This document shows positions 34,631 through 42,432 of a stretch of DNA of 64,000 nt, in pieces (the first letter of the stretch is position 1; each line of letters begins with the position of its first letter). The translations under genes and the position numbers were made by a program. Under the pieces are notes generated by a model. The model was not told where the DNA came from. It ran no database searches and saw nothing but the letters and a program-made list of their open reading frames with translations. Source of the DNA: BOG-908 sp965198825. GTDB taxonomy: Bacteria; Pseudomonadota; Alphaproteobacteria; Acetobacterales; Acetobacteraceae. The stretch is from contig CBDAQB010000003.1 of NCBI GenBank assembly GCA_965198825.1, positions 1,488,001-1,552,000 on the forward strand, given 5' to 3'.

Positions 34631-35514
34631 CTGAGCCGCTTTTCCGCCGCCTCACCCTGATCGGCCTCGGCCTGATCGGCAGCTCGATCGCCCGCGCTGC
34701 CCAGCTGAACGGCGCCATCGCCGCGGAGATCGTCGCCAGCGACCGCAGCCAGGCCGTCCTCGACCGCGTCGAGGCCCTGGGCATCGCGACACGCACGGAA
34801 ATCGACCCCGCCCGCGCTGTCGAAGGCGCGGACTGCGTCATCCTCTGCACCCCCGTCGGCTCCTACGCCGCGCTTGCGCAGGCCATCGCCCCCCACCTGT
34901 CCCCAGGCGCCATCCTCTCGGACGTAGGCTCCACCAAGCAGTCCGCCGTGCGCGACCTCGGCCCCCTGATCCCCGAAGGCGTCCACTTCGTGCCCGCCCA
35001 CCCGCTCGCAGGCACCGAATACTCCGGCCCGGACGCCGGTTTCGCCACCCTCTTCGAAGGCCGCTGGGCGCTCCTCACCCCACTCCCAGGCACCGACCCC
35101 GCGGCCGTCGCGACAATGACCACGCTCTGGGAACGCCTCGGCTCCATGGTCTCCGTCATGGAGCCCGCCCACCACGACCGCGTGCTGGCCATCGTCAGCC
35201 ACCTGCCGCACCTGCTGGCCTTCACCATCTGCGGCACCGCCGACGACCTCGCAGACGAAACCCGACAGCAAGTCCTCCAGTTCGCCGCCACCGGCTTTCG
35301 CGACTTCACCCGCATCGCCGCCTCCGACCCCGAAATGTGGCGCGACGTTTTCCTCAACAACCGCGACGCACTCTTGGAAATGCTCGCCCGCTTCACGGAA
35401 GACGCGCAGGCCATGGCGCGCGCCGTCCGCTGGGGCGACGCCTCCTACATCGAGGACAAGATCGAACGCGGCCGTAAGATTCGCCGTTCGCTTATCGAAT
35501 TGAAGCAGGCGTAA
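34627..35514 (+). CDS. tyrA: Prephenate/cyclohexadienyl dehydrogenase
   Basis: 295-aa NAD(P)-dependent dehydrogenase of tyrosine synthesis. N-terminal LIGLGLIGSSIARA is the nucleotide site; then VILCTPVGSYAALAQAIAPH, DVGSTKQSAVRDL, and HFVPAHPLAGTEYSGPDAGF with the catalytic His. The C-terminal helical domain has HHDRVLAIVSHLPHLLAF. No ACT or chorismate mutase domain is fused. Overlaps hisC. A single T/A-tract module starts 9 bp after the stop. Confidence 0.94.
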   Translation: MTEPLFRRLTLIGLGLIGSSIARAAQLNGAIAAEIVASDRSQAVLDRVEALGIATRTEIDPARAVEGADCVILCTPVGSYAALAQAIAPHLSPGAILSDVGSTKQSAVRDLGPLIPEGVHFVPAHPLAGTEYSGPDAGFATLFEGRWALLTPLPGTDPAAVATMTTLWERLGSMVSVMEPAHHDRVLAIVSHLPHLLAFTICGTADDLADETRQQVLQFAATGFRDFTRIAASDPEMWRDVFLNNRDALLEMLARFTEDAQAMARAVRWGDASYIEDKIERGRKIRRSLIELKQA

Positions 35515-35523
35515 GGAAGCGCA

Positions 35524-35561
35524 TTCTTTTTTGAAAAAAGAACCAAAAAACTTTTGCGACT
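35524..35561. repeat. T/A-tract element, copy 10 (single module)
   Basis: TTCTTTTTTGAAAAAAGAA then CCAAAAAACTTTTGCGAC, with no inverse partner in the next 170 bp. It follows the tyrA stop directly (TAAGGAAGCGC). Confidence 0.85.
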
Positions 35562-35630
35562 TTGCACCGTGCTTGAGGGGATATCCAGCCTACAAAATCA
35601 AACTTGGTATTCATTGGTTTGCCCCACCCC

Positions 35631-35672
35631 TTCGTGAACCTCCGTGGCCTCCGTGTCTTCGTGGTAGATCTT
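35631..35672. repeat. CGAAG-family unit, solitary
   Basis: On the minus strand it reads CTACCACGAAGACACGGAGG then CCACGGAGGTTCACGAAG, a relative of the arms of the GxxExxY cassette. No mate is nearby. Confidence 0.55.
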
Positions 35673-35740
35673 AAGCACCTCTCCTCAAACGAGAAGCCCA
35701 CCAAAATGCGCCAAAACACAAACAGCCACCGAAACACAAC

Positions 35741-36319
35741 ATGAAACCGAAATCAGCAGTCGTCTTCTGCGGCTCCCGCGAAGGACACAACCCCGCCCAC
35801 CGCCAAGCCTGCATCGACCTGGGCCACGGCCTTGCCGAGCAAAACATCCGCCTTGTCTACGGCGGCGGCCGGGTTGGCCTCATGGGTGCAGTCGCCGACG
35901 CCGTCCTCGAGAAAAAGGGTGAAGTCGTCGGCATCATTCCCGAATTCCTCACCCGCATGGAGGTCGCCCACGACGGCCTCACCGAGCGCCACATCACCGA
36001 CACCATGCACACACGCAAGCGCCAGATGTTTGACCTCGCGGACGTCTTCATCACCATGCCGGGCGGCCTGGGCACGCTGGACGAGACGGTCGAGATCGTC
36101 ACCTGGCGGCAGCTCCGCCTGCACGACAAGCCAATCCTGATCTGCAACAGCGCCAACTGGGCAAGGGGCCTGCTCGCAGCCTTCGAGACCACGGTCGAGG
36201 ACGGCTTTGCCCACGCCAGCGCCGCGTCCCTCTACGAAATCCTGCCCGACGTTTCCGCCGTTCTTGAACGCCTCCGCAGCGTCACGCCGCAGCCCGCCGC
36301 CGACTCACGAAAACTCTGA
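35741..36319 (+). CDS. LOG family cytokinin-riboside phosphoribohydrolase-like protein
   Basis: 192-aa TIGR00730/LOG protein. Family members release the base from nucleoside monophosphates; bacterial substrates are often unsettled. Diagnostic blocks: VVFCGSREGHNPAHRQACID, LVYGGGRVGLMGAVADAVL, and PGGLGTLDETVEIVTW near residue 107, which carries the PGGxGTxxE active-site motif. RKRQMFDLAD is also typical. Single gene; the region before it is filled with repeat remnants. Confidence 0.9.
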   Translation: MKPKSAVVFCGSREGHNPAHRQACIDLGHGLAEQNIRLVYGGGRVGLMGAVADAVLEKKGEVVGIIPEFLTRMEVAHDGLTERHITDTMHTRKRQMFDLADVFITMPGGLGTLDETVEIVTWRQLRLHDKPILICNSANWARGLLAAFETTVEDGFAHASAASLYEILPDVSAVLERLRSVTPQPAADSRKL

Positions 36320-36345
36320 AAAGCCTGCATGCCGCAGGCGTTTGC

Positions 36346-36753
36346 CTAAGTGCCAATGGTTCTGGGTTCTCGCACATAGCCGACGTCCGCGCCGCCCGAC
36401 CAGGCCCGGCCGTCGGGATATCGCAGCTCGATACCGGCAAGATCACTCTCGTCTGCCAGCGACATATTCACGCCCGCCTGGACATTGCCGAACCGGGACA
36501 CCGCGCTTTCGGTCAAGGTGAAATGCGTCGTCGAACCGCATCGGCCGCAGAAATGGACCTCGGCCGCCGGGTCTTCCTTGTCCTCCCGGCGATAAATGCT
36601 TGTCTCGCCATCGATGCTGACGTCGGAAGGAGGGAGATACGACCAGCGCGCGCCGGACTTGCGGCATAATGTGCAGTTGCACGCGTTGATGAAGTCCGGC
36701 CGCCGCGCCACTTCGATGCGGACTCGTGCGCAGAGACAGGTCAGTGTGAGCAT
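36346..36753 (-). CDS. GFA family zinc protein (CENP-V fold)
   Basis: 135-aa protein of the glutathione-dependent formaldehyde-activating (GFA) family. Zinc ligands are visible as CLC near residues 6-8, the CNCTLCRKSG block near 25-30, and FCGRCGSTTHFT near 69-72. Function beyond zinc binding is not certain in this family. It converges on the LOG gene. Its own start lies about 20 bp below a strong hairpin that ends the transcript of the tiny ORF upstream. Confidence 0.85.
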   Translation of the reverse strand: MLTLTCLCARVRIEVARRPDFINACNCTLCRKSGARWSYLPPSDVSIDGETSIYRREDKEDPAAEVHFCGRCGSTTHFTLTESAVSRFGNVQAGVNMSLADESDLAGIELRYPDGRAWSGGADVGYVREPRTIGT

Positions 36754-36773
36754 GACGCCCTGGTCAAAACGAC

Positions 36774-36803
36774 GAAGGCTCCCGGCTTACGCCGGGAGCC
36801 TTC
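36774..36803 (-). terminator. Intrinsic terminator of the small ORF
   Basis: Perfect 13-bp stem (GAAGGCTCCCGGC / GCCGGGAGCCTTC) with a 4-base loop. On the minus strand it is followed by CGTCGTTTTG, a short T-rich tail. It lies about 40 bp after the stop of the 23-codon ORF and just before the GFA gene. Confidence 0.8.
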
Positions 36804-36842
36804 GCATTGTTGTACGGCCGAACAGGGCCGCCCTGGAGGCAA

Positions 36843-36914
36843 TCAGCCGGCGCAATGCGCTCCGACGGGATGAACCCAGGTCGCTGCCGTGATCGGCGAC
36901 AAACAATGAGACAC
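36843..36914 (-). CDS. 23-codon ORF with perfect Shine-Dalgarno
   Basis: A tiny gene, below usual ORF-length cut-offs. The minus strand carries AAAGGAGGTGATCC, exactly complementary to the 3' end of 16S rRNA, directly before a GTG at 36914. The peptide starts VSHCLSPITAATW and ends HPVGAHCAG, with two Cys, three His and a Trp. A strong terminator follows 40 bp later, so the unit looks like a compact transcript. Function unknown; it could be a leader, signalling or metal-related peptide. It lies between the PEP-CTERM gene and the GFA gene, on the same strand as both. Confidence 0.55.
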   Translation of the reverse strand: MSHCLSPITAATWVHPVGAHCAG

Positions 36915-36993
36915 TGGATCACCTCCTTTCAGTTGTTGAGCCCCAATGCTGGCGATGATTCGCGCGTTCCGCAAGGGGGATGGGGCGCCTGTT

Positions 36994-37608
36994 CTACGCG
37001 GAAATGCGGCTCCTCCCCAGCAGCCCCGCAAACAGGACGCCGGCCACGCCCAGTATCGCCAAACTGCCAGGCTCAGGCACTGGCGAAGCCGGATCGTAGC
37101 AGTAGGTGATCGTCAGATTGCCGAACCAGGTGGAGAGATCGCTGGAGGCTCCCAGGGGCATTGGACTGACGGCGCCGAGCGCCAGTGCAGCCAGGTAACT
37201 GGTGGCGTTTGGCGAGCCTTCCACATAGTCGCCGAACGCCGCGATGCTGTCCGAGAACGCGAAACCTGCGTTGCCCAGGTAGGCGCTGCCGTTATAGGCG
37301 GCGGTGAACCCGCCCACGTTCCCGCTCAACGAAACGCCAGGCGCCTTGAACGTGCCATCGAGGCCAAAATTCAGATGGCTCGGCAAGCCGGGGGAGGTGG
37401 TGAGGATGTCAGCCAGGAGCTGCCCCTTTACCGAGGCCGTAACGCCCACAAGTGTGCCGAGCGCCGGGTTGAACAGCGGTCCGCTGACGAAATCGAGCCC
37501 GTTCTCGTCCGATCCGCTGAATGCCACGGTCTCAGTCACCACGTCGGCCCATGCCGGGGCCGCGATGGAAATCACCAATGCCACGGCAGATACTGATAAG
37601 CACTTCAT
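36994..37608 (-). CDS. PEP-CTERM sorting domain protein
   Basis: 204-aa exported protein. Signal peptide ends near AWA (residue 21). The mature part is Gly/Ala/Ser-rich and beta-type. The C-terminus has the sorting tail PVPEPGSLAILGVAGVLFAG then a basic end (GRSRISA), recognised by exosortase and tied to exopolysaccharide export. The ATG at 37608 starts the signal peptide; longer in-frame starts only add a basic stretch. No exosortase gene is visible in the window. Confidence 0.88.
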   Translation of the reverse strand: MKCLSVSAVALVISIAAPAWADVVTETVAFSGSDENGLDFVSGPLFNPALGTLVGVTASVKGQLLADILTTSPGLPSHLNFGLDGTFKAPGVSLSGNVGGFTAAYNGSAYLGNAGFAFSDSIAAFGDYVEGSPNATSYLAALALGAVSPMPLGASSDLSTWFGNLTITYCYDPASPVPEPGSLAILGVAGVLFAGLLGRSRISA

Positions 37609-37655
37609 GAAGCGAGCCCCCGGGTTCAAGCGATGCACGCTACCGTACAGACTCA

Positions 37656-37886
37656 TCAGTGTCGATTCCGTAATGTTCCGCAGTCGCTACTACATGGTGT
37701 GTCCGTGGACCACGGATTGACGATCGCCACTGCCGTCCGCTCGAAATCCGCGACGTTGCGCGTCACCACACCCAGCCCATGCACCAGCGCCGTCGCTGCA
37801 ATGAGCGCGTCAGGTTGCCCGGTGTAACCAGCCTTTTTCCCGTCTCGAACAAGGCGGCGCCACGCCACGAGAATTGTCTCGTCCAC
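37656..37886 (-). pseudogene. VapC-type PIN toxin C-terminal remnant
   Basis: The last ~60 residues of a PIN-domain toxin are readable: QPDALIAATALVHGLGVVTR followed by NVADFERTAVAIVNPW, including the C-terminal acidic residues. The first two thirds are missing; parC starts just upstream in the other direction, and the remaining frame has no VapC start or antitoxin. The other homologous letters continue in other frames, so it is a decayed gene. The wider gap (37609-37980) contains nothing else. Confidence 0.7.
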
Positions 37887-37980
37887 GCCCGGACTGCCAT
37901 TCTGGTCAGCAAGGCCCTCCCGCGACCTGCCGCAAGGGTCCACCTGTCACCCCAAACCGCCATCCGCTATCTAGGCGCCC

Positions 37981-40185
37981 ATGCCAGACGACATACACGA
38001 CACCCGCCTCAGCGACGCCCTGTCCGAGCGCTACCTCGCCTACGCCATGTCCACCATCATGTCCCGCAGCCTGCCGGACGTGCGCGACGGGCTCAAACCG
38101 GTCCACCGCCGCCTGATCTACGCCATGCAGCAGCTGCGCCTGGACCCCGCGTCCGGCTTCAAGAAATGCGCCCGCGTCGTCGGCGACGTCATGGGCAAGT
38201 TCCACCCCCATGGCGACGCCTCGATCTACGACGCCCTGGTCCGCCTCGCCCAGGATTTCGCCGTCCGCTATCCGCTGGTCGAAGGCCAGGGCAATTTCGG
38301 CAACATCGACGGCGATAACCCCGCCGCCATGCGCTACACCGAAGCCCGGATGACCGAAGTCGCGGCCGCCCTCCTGGCAGGTATAGGCGACGACACAGTC
38401 GATTTCCGCCCCACCTACGACAACGAGGACCAGGAACCGGTCGTGCTCCCGGCCGCTTTCCCAAACCTTCTGGCAAACGGTGCAGCAGGCATCGCCGTCG
38501 GCATGGCGACCTCCATCCCGCCGCACAACGCAGGCGAGATTTGCCAGGCCGCCATCCACCTCATCGCCAACCCGGAAGCCACCGTCGCCGACCTGATAAG
38601 CTTCATGCCGGGACCCGACTTCCCGACGGGCGGCATCCTGGTCGAACCCGCCGACGCCCTGCGCACCGCTTACGAAACCGGTCGGGGCGGCTTCCGCCTG
38701 CGCGCCCGCTGGGCCGTCGAACAGGGACGCATGGGCACCTGGACGATCGTCGTCACGGAAATGCCTTACCAGGTTCAGAAATCCCGCCTCATCGAACAGA
38801 TCGCGGCCCTTCTGGAGGAGAAGAAGCTCCCGCTCCTGGCGGACGTCCGCGACGAAAGCGCCGAACTCGTCCGCCTCGTGCTCGAACCCAAATCCCGCAG
38901 CGTCGATCCCGCCGTGCTCATGGAAACCCTGTTCCGCGCAACAGCCTTGGAAACGCGTTTTCCGCTGAACATGAACGTGCTCACCGCAGACCGCACCCCG
39001 CGCGTGCTCGGCCTGCGCGATGTCCTGCGCGCCTGGCTCGACCACCGGCACGAAGTCCTGCAGCGCCGCTCCCGCCACCGCCTCGCGGCCATCGAGAAAC
39101 GCCTGGAAATTCTCGACGGCTTCCTCGCCGTTTTTCTCAACCTCGATGAAGTCATCAGGATCATACGCGAGGAGGATGACGCCAAAGCCGGACTCGTCCG
39201 CCGCTTCGAACTCACCGATATGCAGGCCGAAGCCATCCTCAACATGCGCCTGCGCAGCCTGCGCCGCCTCGAGGAAATGGAGATACGCAAGGAACACAAG
39301 ACACTCACCAAGGAAGCCAACGACACACGCAAGCTCCTGGGCAGCGAGGCGCTGCGCTGGACCCGCATCACCGAGGAAATCACCGAAACAGGCAAGCGCT
39401 TCGGCGAGGGTCCGCTTGGCCAGCGCCGCACCACCATTGCCGGCGCTCCGGCCGAAATCGACGTCTCGGAAACCATCGCCATCGAGCGCGAGCCGATCAC
39501 CGTCATCCTCTCCGCCAAGGGCTGGATACGCGCCGTCCGCGGGCATATCCCAGACGGCGAGGGCCAGAAATTCAAGGAAGGCGACAAGCTTCGCCTCCTC
39601 ATCCCCTGCGAAACCACCGACCGCCTGGCCCTGCTGGCAACCAACGGGCGCGCCTACACCCTGCGCGCAGGCGACCTCCCGCGCGGCCGGGGCGACGGCC
39701 AGGCCATTCGAGTCATGCTCGACATGACCAACCAGGACGACATCTTCTCGCTGTTTATCCTGAAAGAATCAGCAAAATACCTGGTTGCCGGCACCGGCGG
39801 CCGCGGCTTCGTCGTCCCCGGTGCCGAGCTCGTCGCGGAACGGCGCGCCGGCAAACAAGTATTGAATCTGCGTGAAGGCGAGAAAGTCGCTGTCTGCACC
39901 GCGGCCGAAGGCGACCACGTCGCCGTCATCGGCGAGAACCGCAAGCTCCTGATCTTCCCGCTCAGCCAGCTTCCCGAGCTGCCAAAAGGCACCGGCGTCA
40001 CCCTCCAGCGCTACAAGGAAGGCAACCTCGCAGACGCCCGCGTCTTCACCCTTTCCGAAGGCCTGACCTGGAAATCCGGCGAACGCACCCGCACCGAACT
40101 CGGCCTGCGCGACTGGCTGGGCGAACGCGCTGGTGCCGGCCGTCTTCCCCCAAACGGCTTCCCCAAATCCGGCAAATTCACCTGA
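37981..40185 (+). CDS. parC: DNA topoisomerase IV subunit A
   Basis: 734-aa type II topoisomerase subunit that decatenates daughter chromosomes. N-terminal YAMSTIMSRSLPDVRDGLKP, VHRRLIYAMQQL, the winged helix KFHPHGDASIYDALVRLAQD and the active-site Tyr in NPAAMRYTEARMT near residue 121. The C-terminal domain is shorter than in GyrA and lacks a GyrA box, which supports ParC over GyrA. The ATG at 37981 gives the usual N-terminus. The end meets a region rich in hairpins before msrA. Confidence 0.95.
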   Translation: MPDDIHDTRLSDALSERYLAYAMSTIMSRSLPDVRDGLKPVHRRLIYAMQQLRLDPASGFKKCARVVGDVMGKFHPHGDASIYDALVRLAQDFAVRYPLVEGQGNFGNIDGDNPAAMRYTEARMTEVAAALLAGIGDDTVDFRPTYDNEDQEPVVLPAAFPNLLANGAAGIAVGMATSIPPHNAGEICQAAIHLIANPEATVADLISFMPGPDFPTGGILVEPADALRTAYETGRGGFRLRARWAVEQGRMGTWTIVVTEMPYQVQKSRLIEQIAALLEEKKLPLLADVRDESAELVRLVLEPKSRSVDPAVLMETLFRATALETRFPLNMNVLTADRTPRVLGLRDVLRAWLDHRHEVLQRRSRHRLAAIEKRLEILDGFLAVFLNLDEVIRIIREEDDAKAGLVRRFELTDMQAEAILNMRLRSLRRLEEMEIRKEHKTLTKEANDTRKLLGSEALRWTRITEEITETGKRFGEGPLGQRRTTIAGAPAEIDVSETIAIEREPITVILSAKGWIRAVRGHIPDGEGQKFKEGDKLRLLIPCETTDRLALLATNGRAYTLRAGDLPRGRGDGQAIRVMLDMTNQDDIFSLFILKESAKYLVAGTGGRGFVVPGAELVAERRAGKQVLNLREGEKVAVCTAAEGDHVAVIGENRKLLIFPLSQLPELPKGTGVTLQRYKEGNLADARVFTLSEGLTWKSGERTRTELGLRDWLGERAGAGRLPPNGFPKSGKFT

Positions 40186-40202
40186 TAAATTCCAGGGCGT
40201 AG

Positions 40203-40220
40203 GGTGGGCTTAAGCCCACC
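40203..40220. repeat. GTAGGGTGGG unit, copy 2 (18-bp palindrome)
   Basis: Perfect palindrome GGTGGGCTTAAGCCCACC inside GTAGGGTGGG context, 18 bp after the parC stop. It may serve as a terminator stem; no T-run follows immediately. Confidence 0.6.
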
Positions 40221-40260
40221 ATCTTTCCGCAAGACCACAAATCAGCAAGCAAGAAAGCCC

Positions 40261-40300
40261 TTCTTTTTCTGAAGAAAAAGAAGCAAAAAGACTTTACGAC
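40261..40300. repeat. T/A-tract element, copy 11 (single, diverged)
   Basis: TTCTTTTTCTGAAGAAAAAG, then AAGCAAAAAGACTTTACGAC: one module with substitutions in the hairpin loop. No inverse mate. Confidence 0.75.
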
Positions 40301-40315
40301 TTAGCAAGAGGCACT

Positions 40316-40377
40316 CAGCGGATCTTGCATCCGCTGCGCTGAAAAGCGACCGCGAAGTCACAAAGCCCTTCGCGGTC
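40316..40377. terminator. Two hairpins between convergent parC and msrA
   Basis: First stem CAGCGGAT / ATCCGCTG (40316-40336, 5-base loop), second GACCGCGAAG / CTTCGCGGTC (40348-40377). The second belongs to the CGAAG-type sequence running on to about 40400. Both fit bidirectional 3'-end structures for parC and msrA; no long T-tract is present. Confidence 0.55.
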
Positions 40378-40412
40378 TTCGCGCCTTCGTGCTTGATCTT
40401 GCTTCTGTTCTC

Positions 40413-41117
40413 TTACGATCCAGCCTTGCCCGAAAGCACCGGCTGCGAAACATAAACCGCAGGCATGAGCCGCTTCAAAGCCTCGACCTTCGGCATGTCG
40501 TTCACCGCGATATACGGATAGTCAGGATGGAACGCCAAGAAATCCTGGTGATACCCCTCCGCCGGATAAAACCCGCTCAGCGCATCCACACGCGTCGCAA
40601 TCGGCGCGGCATAAACATGCGCCGCATCGAGCTGCGCCACATATGCCTGCGCCACCCGCTTCTGATCCGCGTCGCCGTAGAAAACTTCCGAGCGATATTG
40701 CGTGCCCTCATCCGGCCCCTGCGCATCCTTCATCGTCGGATCGAGCGCCACGCTGAAAAACACCTGCAGGATCTTGCCATAGGAGATCTGCTTCGGATCG
40801 AACACCACCCGGACGGACTCGGCATGTCCCGTGGTGCCCGTGCTCACCGTCTCATACTGCGCCGTGGACGCGGCGCCGCCCGAATACCCAGCCAGCACCT
40901 GCTTCACGCCACGGACATGCTCGAACACGCCTTGCACACCCCAGAAACAGCCGCCGGACAACACGGCAGTCTGCGTTGCCGCACTGCCGGCCGGCATATC
41001 GACCGCCGGGGCAGGGACCAGATGCGGCTCCTCGGCCTGCGCGGGAAGCCGCAGCAGAACCACGCCGGCCGCCAGCGCGGCGCCGGCGAGAACCAAGTTC
41101 TTCAGGGAAATGCTCAC
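40413..41117 (-). CDS. msrA: Peptide methionine-S-sulfoxide reductase MsrA, exported
   Basis: 234-aa repair enzyme reducing Met-S-sulfoxide in proteins. An N-terminal hydrophobic segment (LVLAGAALAAGVVLLRLPAQ) looks like a signal or anchor, so it acts in the periplasm. Catalytic GCFWGVQGVFEHVRGV has the nucleophilic Cys near residue 57, with GYSGG following, as in the family. It overlaps msrB (ATGA) in one transcript that is divergent from the ECF sigma gene. The role is repair of envelope proteins after oxidation. Confidence 0.94.
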   Translation of the reverse strand: MSISLKNLVLAGAALAAGVVLLRLPAQAEEPHLVPAPAVDMPAGSAATQTAVLSGGCFWGVQGVFEHVRGVKQVLAGYSGGAASTAQYETVSTGTTGHAESVRVVFDPKQISYGKILQVFFSVALDPTMKDAQGPDEGTQYRSEVFYGDADQKRVAQAYVAQLDAAHVYAAPIATRVDALSGFYPAEGYHQDFLAFHPDYPYIAVNDMPKVEALKRLMPAVYVSQPVLSGKAGS

Positions 41118-41608
41118 GCGTTGCCTCCCGCCTTATGGAAACTCATCGCCACGCCGTTCATGCAATACCGCAACCCGGTCGGCTTCGGCCCGTCATCGAA
41201 CACATGGCCAAGATGACCGCCGCAGCGGCTGCAATGCACTTCCGTGCGCTCCATCATCAGGCTGCTGTCGGACGACGTCGAAACCGCATCCTTGATCGGC
41301 GCATAGAAACTCGGCCAGCCGGTCCCGCTGTCGAATTTCGTATCGGACAGGAAAACCGGCTGCATGCAGCCTGCACAATCATATCGCCCTTTCCCGAACT
41401 CATGATCCAGCGGGCTCGATCCAGGCGCCTCCGTGCCTGCCTCGCGCAGCACGTCGAACGCTTCCGGGCTCAACTTCTTGCGCCATTCAGCCTCGCTCAG
41501 CGTGACGGGAAAAGTCGCCGTCGCAGCCCTGCCACGTGGTGCAAAGCGCGTCAGAGCGAACAGGCCGGCAAACGTCGCAGCGCCAGCAAGGAGGGAACGC
41601 CGAGTCAT
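41114..41608 (-). CDS. msrB: Peptide methionine-R-sulfoxide reductase MsrB, exported
   Basis: 164-aa enzyme for Met-R-sulfoxide. The N-terminus TRRSLLAGAATFAGLFALTR is a twin-Arg-like signal, so it is exported with MsrA. The zinc and catalytic blocks are visible: CAGCMQPVF, FDSGTGWPSFYAPI, VHCSRCGGHLGHVFDDGP and RYCMNGVAMSF with the catalytic Cys. It is the first gene of the msrB-msrA pair, whose starts and stops overlap, and it faces the ECF sigma gene across a 250-bp divergent promoter region. Confidence 0.94.
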   Translation of the reverse strand: MTRRSLLAGAATFAGLFALTRFAPRGRAATATFPVTLSEAEWRKKLSPEAFDVLREAGTEAPGSSPLDHEFGKGRYDCAGCMQPVFLSDTKFDSGTGWPSFYAPIKDAVSTSSDSSLMMERTEVHCSRCGGHLGHVFDDGPKPTGLRYCMNGVAMSFHKAGGNA

Positions 41609-41697
41609 GCAGAAAACTCCATGTTGCTGCGGATTTCGCGGCGGGCGCGCCGGCGGTTACGCCAGCGCAGCATCACCGGCGCGCGTAACTCCCATCT

Positions 41698-41717
41698 AAG
41701 GCGCGGCGAAGCGCCTT
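41698..41717. promoter_or_regulatory. Hairpin in msrB-sigma divergent promoter region
   Basis: AAGGCGC / GCGCCTT with a 6-base loop inside 41609-41859, where the promoters of msrBA and the sigma gene must lie. It may be an operator or chance. No sigma-type -35 box was assigned with confidence. Confidence 0.3.
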
Positions 41718-41859
41718 CCAGAGCCCCAACAGACCGAAACCGCATTTGCCGCCGAGCCACACCCTCGCCACCGATCCCCGTGCCGTGTCGCCCTATGCCG
41801 GGCAGGCTGACGCATGGGCAGGGCTACGCCTCCCGAGCCGCCTGTGGCACACAGCAGCG

Positions 41860-42432
41860 ATGACGGACGAAACGCAGGATCAGCGGCTCCGGGCGCTGAT
41901 GATCGCCGCCCAGGCCGGCGATCCCGCCGCCTACCAGGCCGTCCTGCGCGCCTGCGTGCCGATCGCCGCCGCCACGGCACGCCGCCAGGGCCATTCGCCG
42001 GACCAGGTGGACGATGTCGTGCAGGAGGTTCTCCTCACCATCCACCGCGCACTCGCCACCTACGACCCCGCGCGGCCCTTCATGCCCTGGCTGCGCGCCA
42101 TCGCCTCCCGGCGCGCGGTCGACGCCTGGCGTCAATACGGCCGGCACGGCGGCCGCGAAATCCACGACCCGGACGCCTACCTCAACCACGCCGACGAGGG
42201 TCCGGAGGCTGAACAGCAGAGCGTCTCCCAGCAACAATCGGAGAACCTGCGCGCCGCCATCGCCCAGCTCCCGGCCGCCCAGCGCGAGGCCATGGAACGC
42301 ATGGGCCTGCGTGAAGAGTCTCTCGAGCAAGCCTCGCTCGCCACCGGCCGCTCGAAGACCGCCCTCAAGGTCAATCTGCACCGCGCCATCAAGGCCCTGC
42401 GCGGCCGCATGGGTGTGCCCGACGATGTCTGA
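41860..42432 (+). CDS. ECF-family RNA polymerase sigma factor
   Basis: 190-aa extracytoplasmic-function sigma factor. Region 2 shows DQVDDVVQEVLLTIHRALAT and PARPFMPWLRAIASRRAVDA; region 4 shows LPAAQREAMERMGLREESLE followed by QASLATGRSKTALKVNLHRA. The ATG at 41860 was chosen because upstream residues (PPSHTLATDP) do not fit the family. Its end overlaps the NrsF-like gene, which is the expected membrane anti-sigma partner. Likely controls the divergent exported msr genes under oxidative or metal stress. Confidence 0.93.
   Translation: MTDETQDQRLRALMIAAQAGDPAAYQAVLRACVPIAAATARRQGHSPDQVDDVVQEVLLTIHRALATYDPARPFMPWLRAIASRRAVDAWRQYGRHGGREIHDPDAYLNHADEGPEAEQQSVSQQQSENLRAAIAQLPAAQREAMERMGLREESLEQASLATGRSKTALKVNLHRAIKALRGRMGVPDDV

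Noticed and set aside
36916..36929. 16S rRNA 3'-end fragment on the plus strand
   Set aside because: Only the 14 bases complementary to the Shine-Dalgarno match; flanking bases are unlike 16S rRNA.
37906..39546. Long minus-strand ORF opposite parC
   Set aside because: Shadow of a clear parC gene; no motif or ribosome site.
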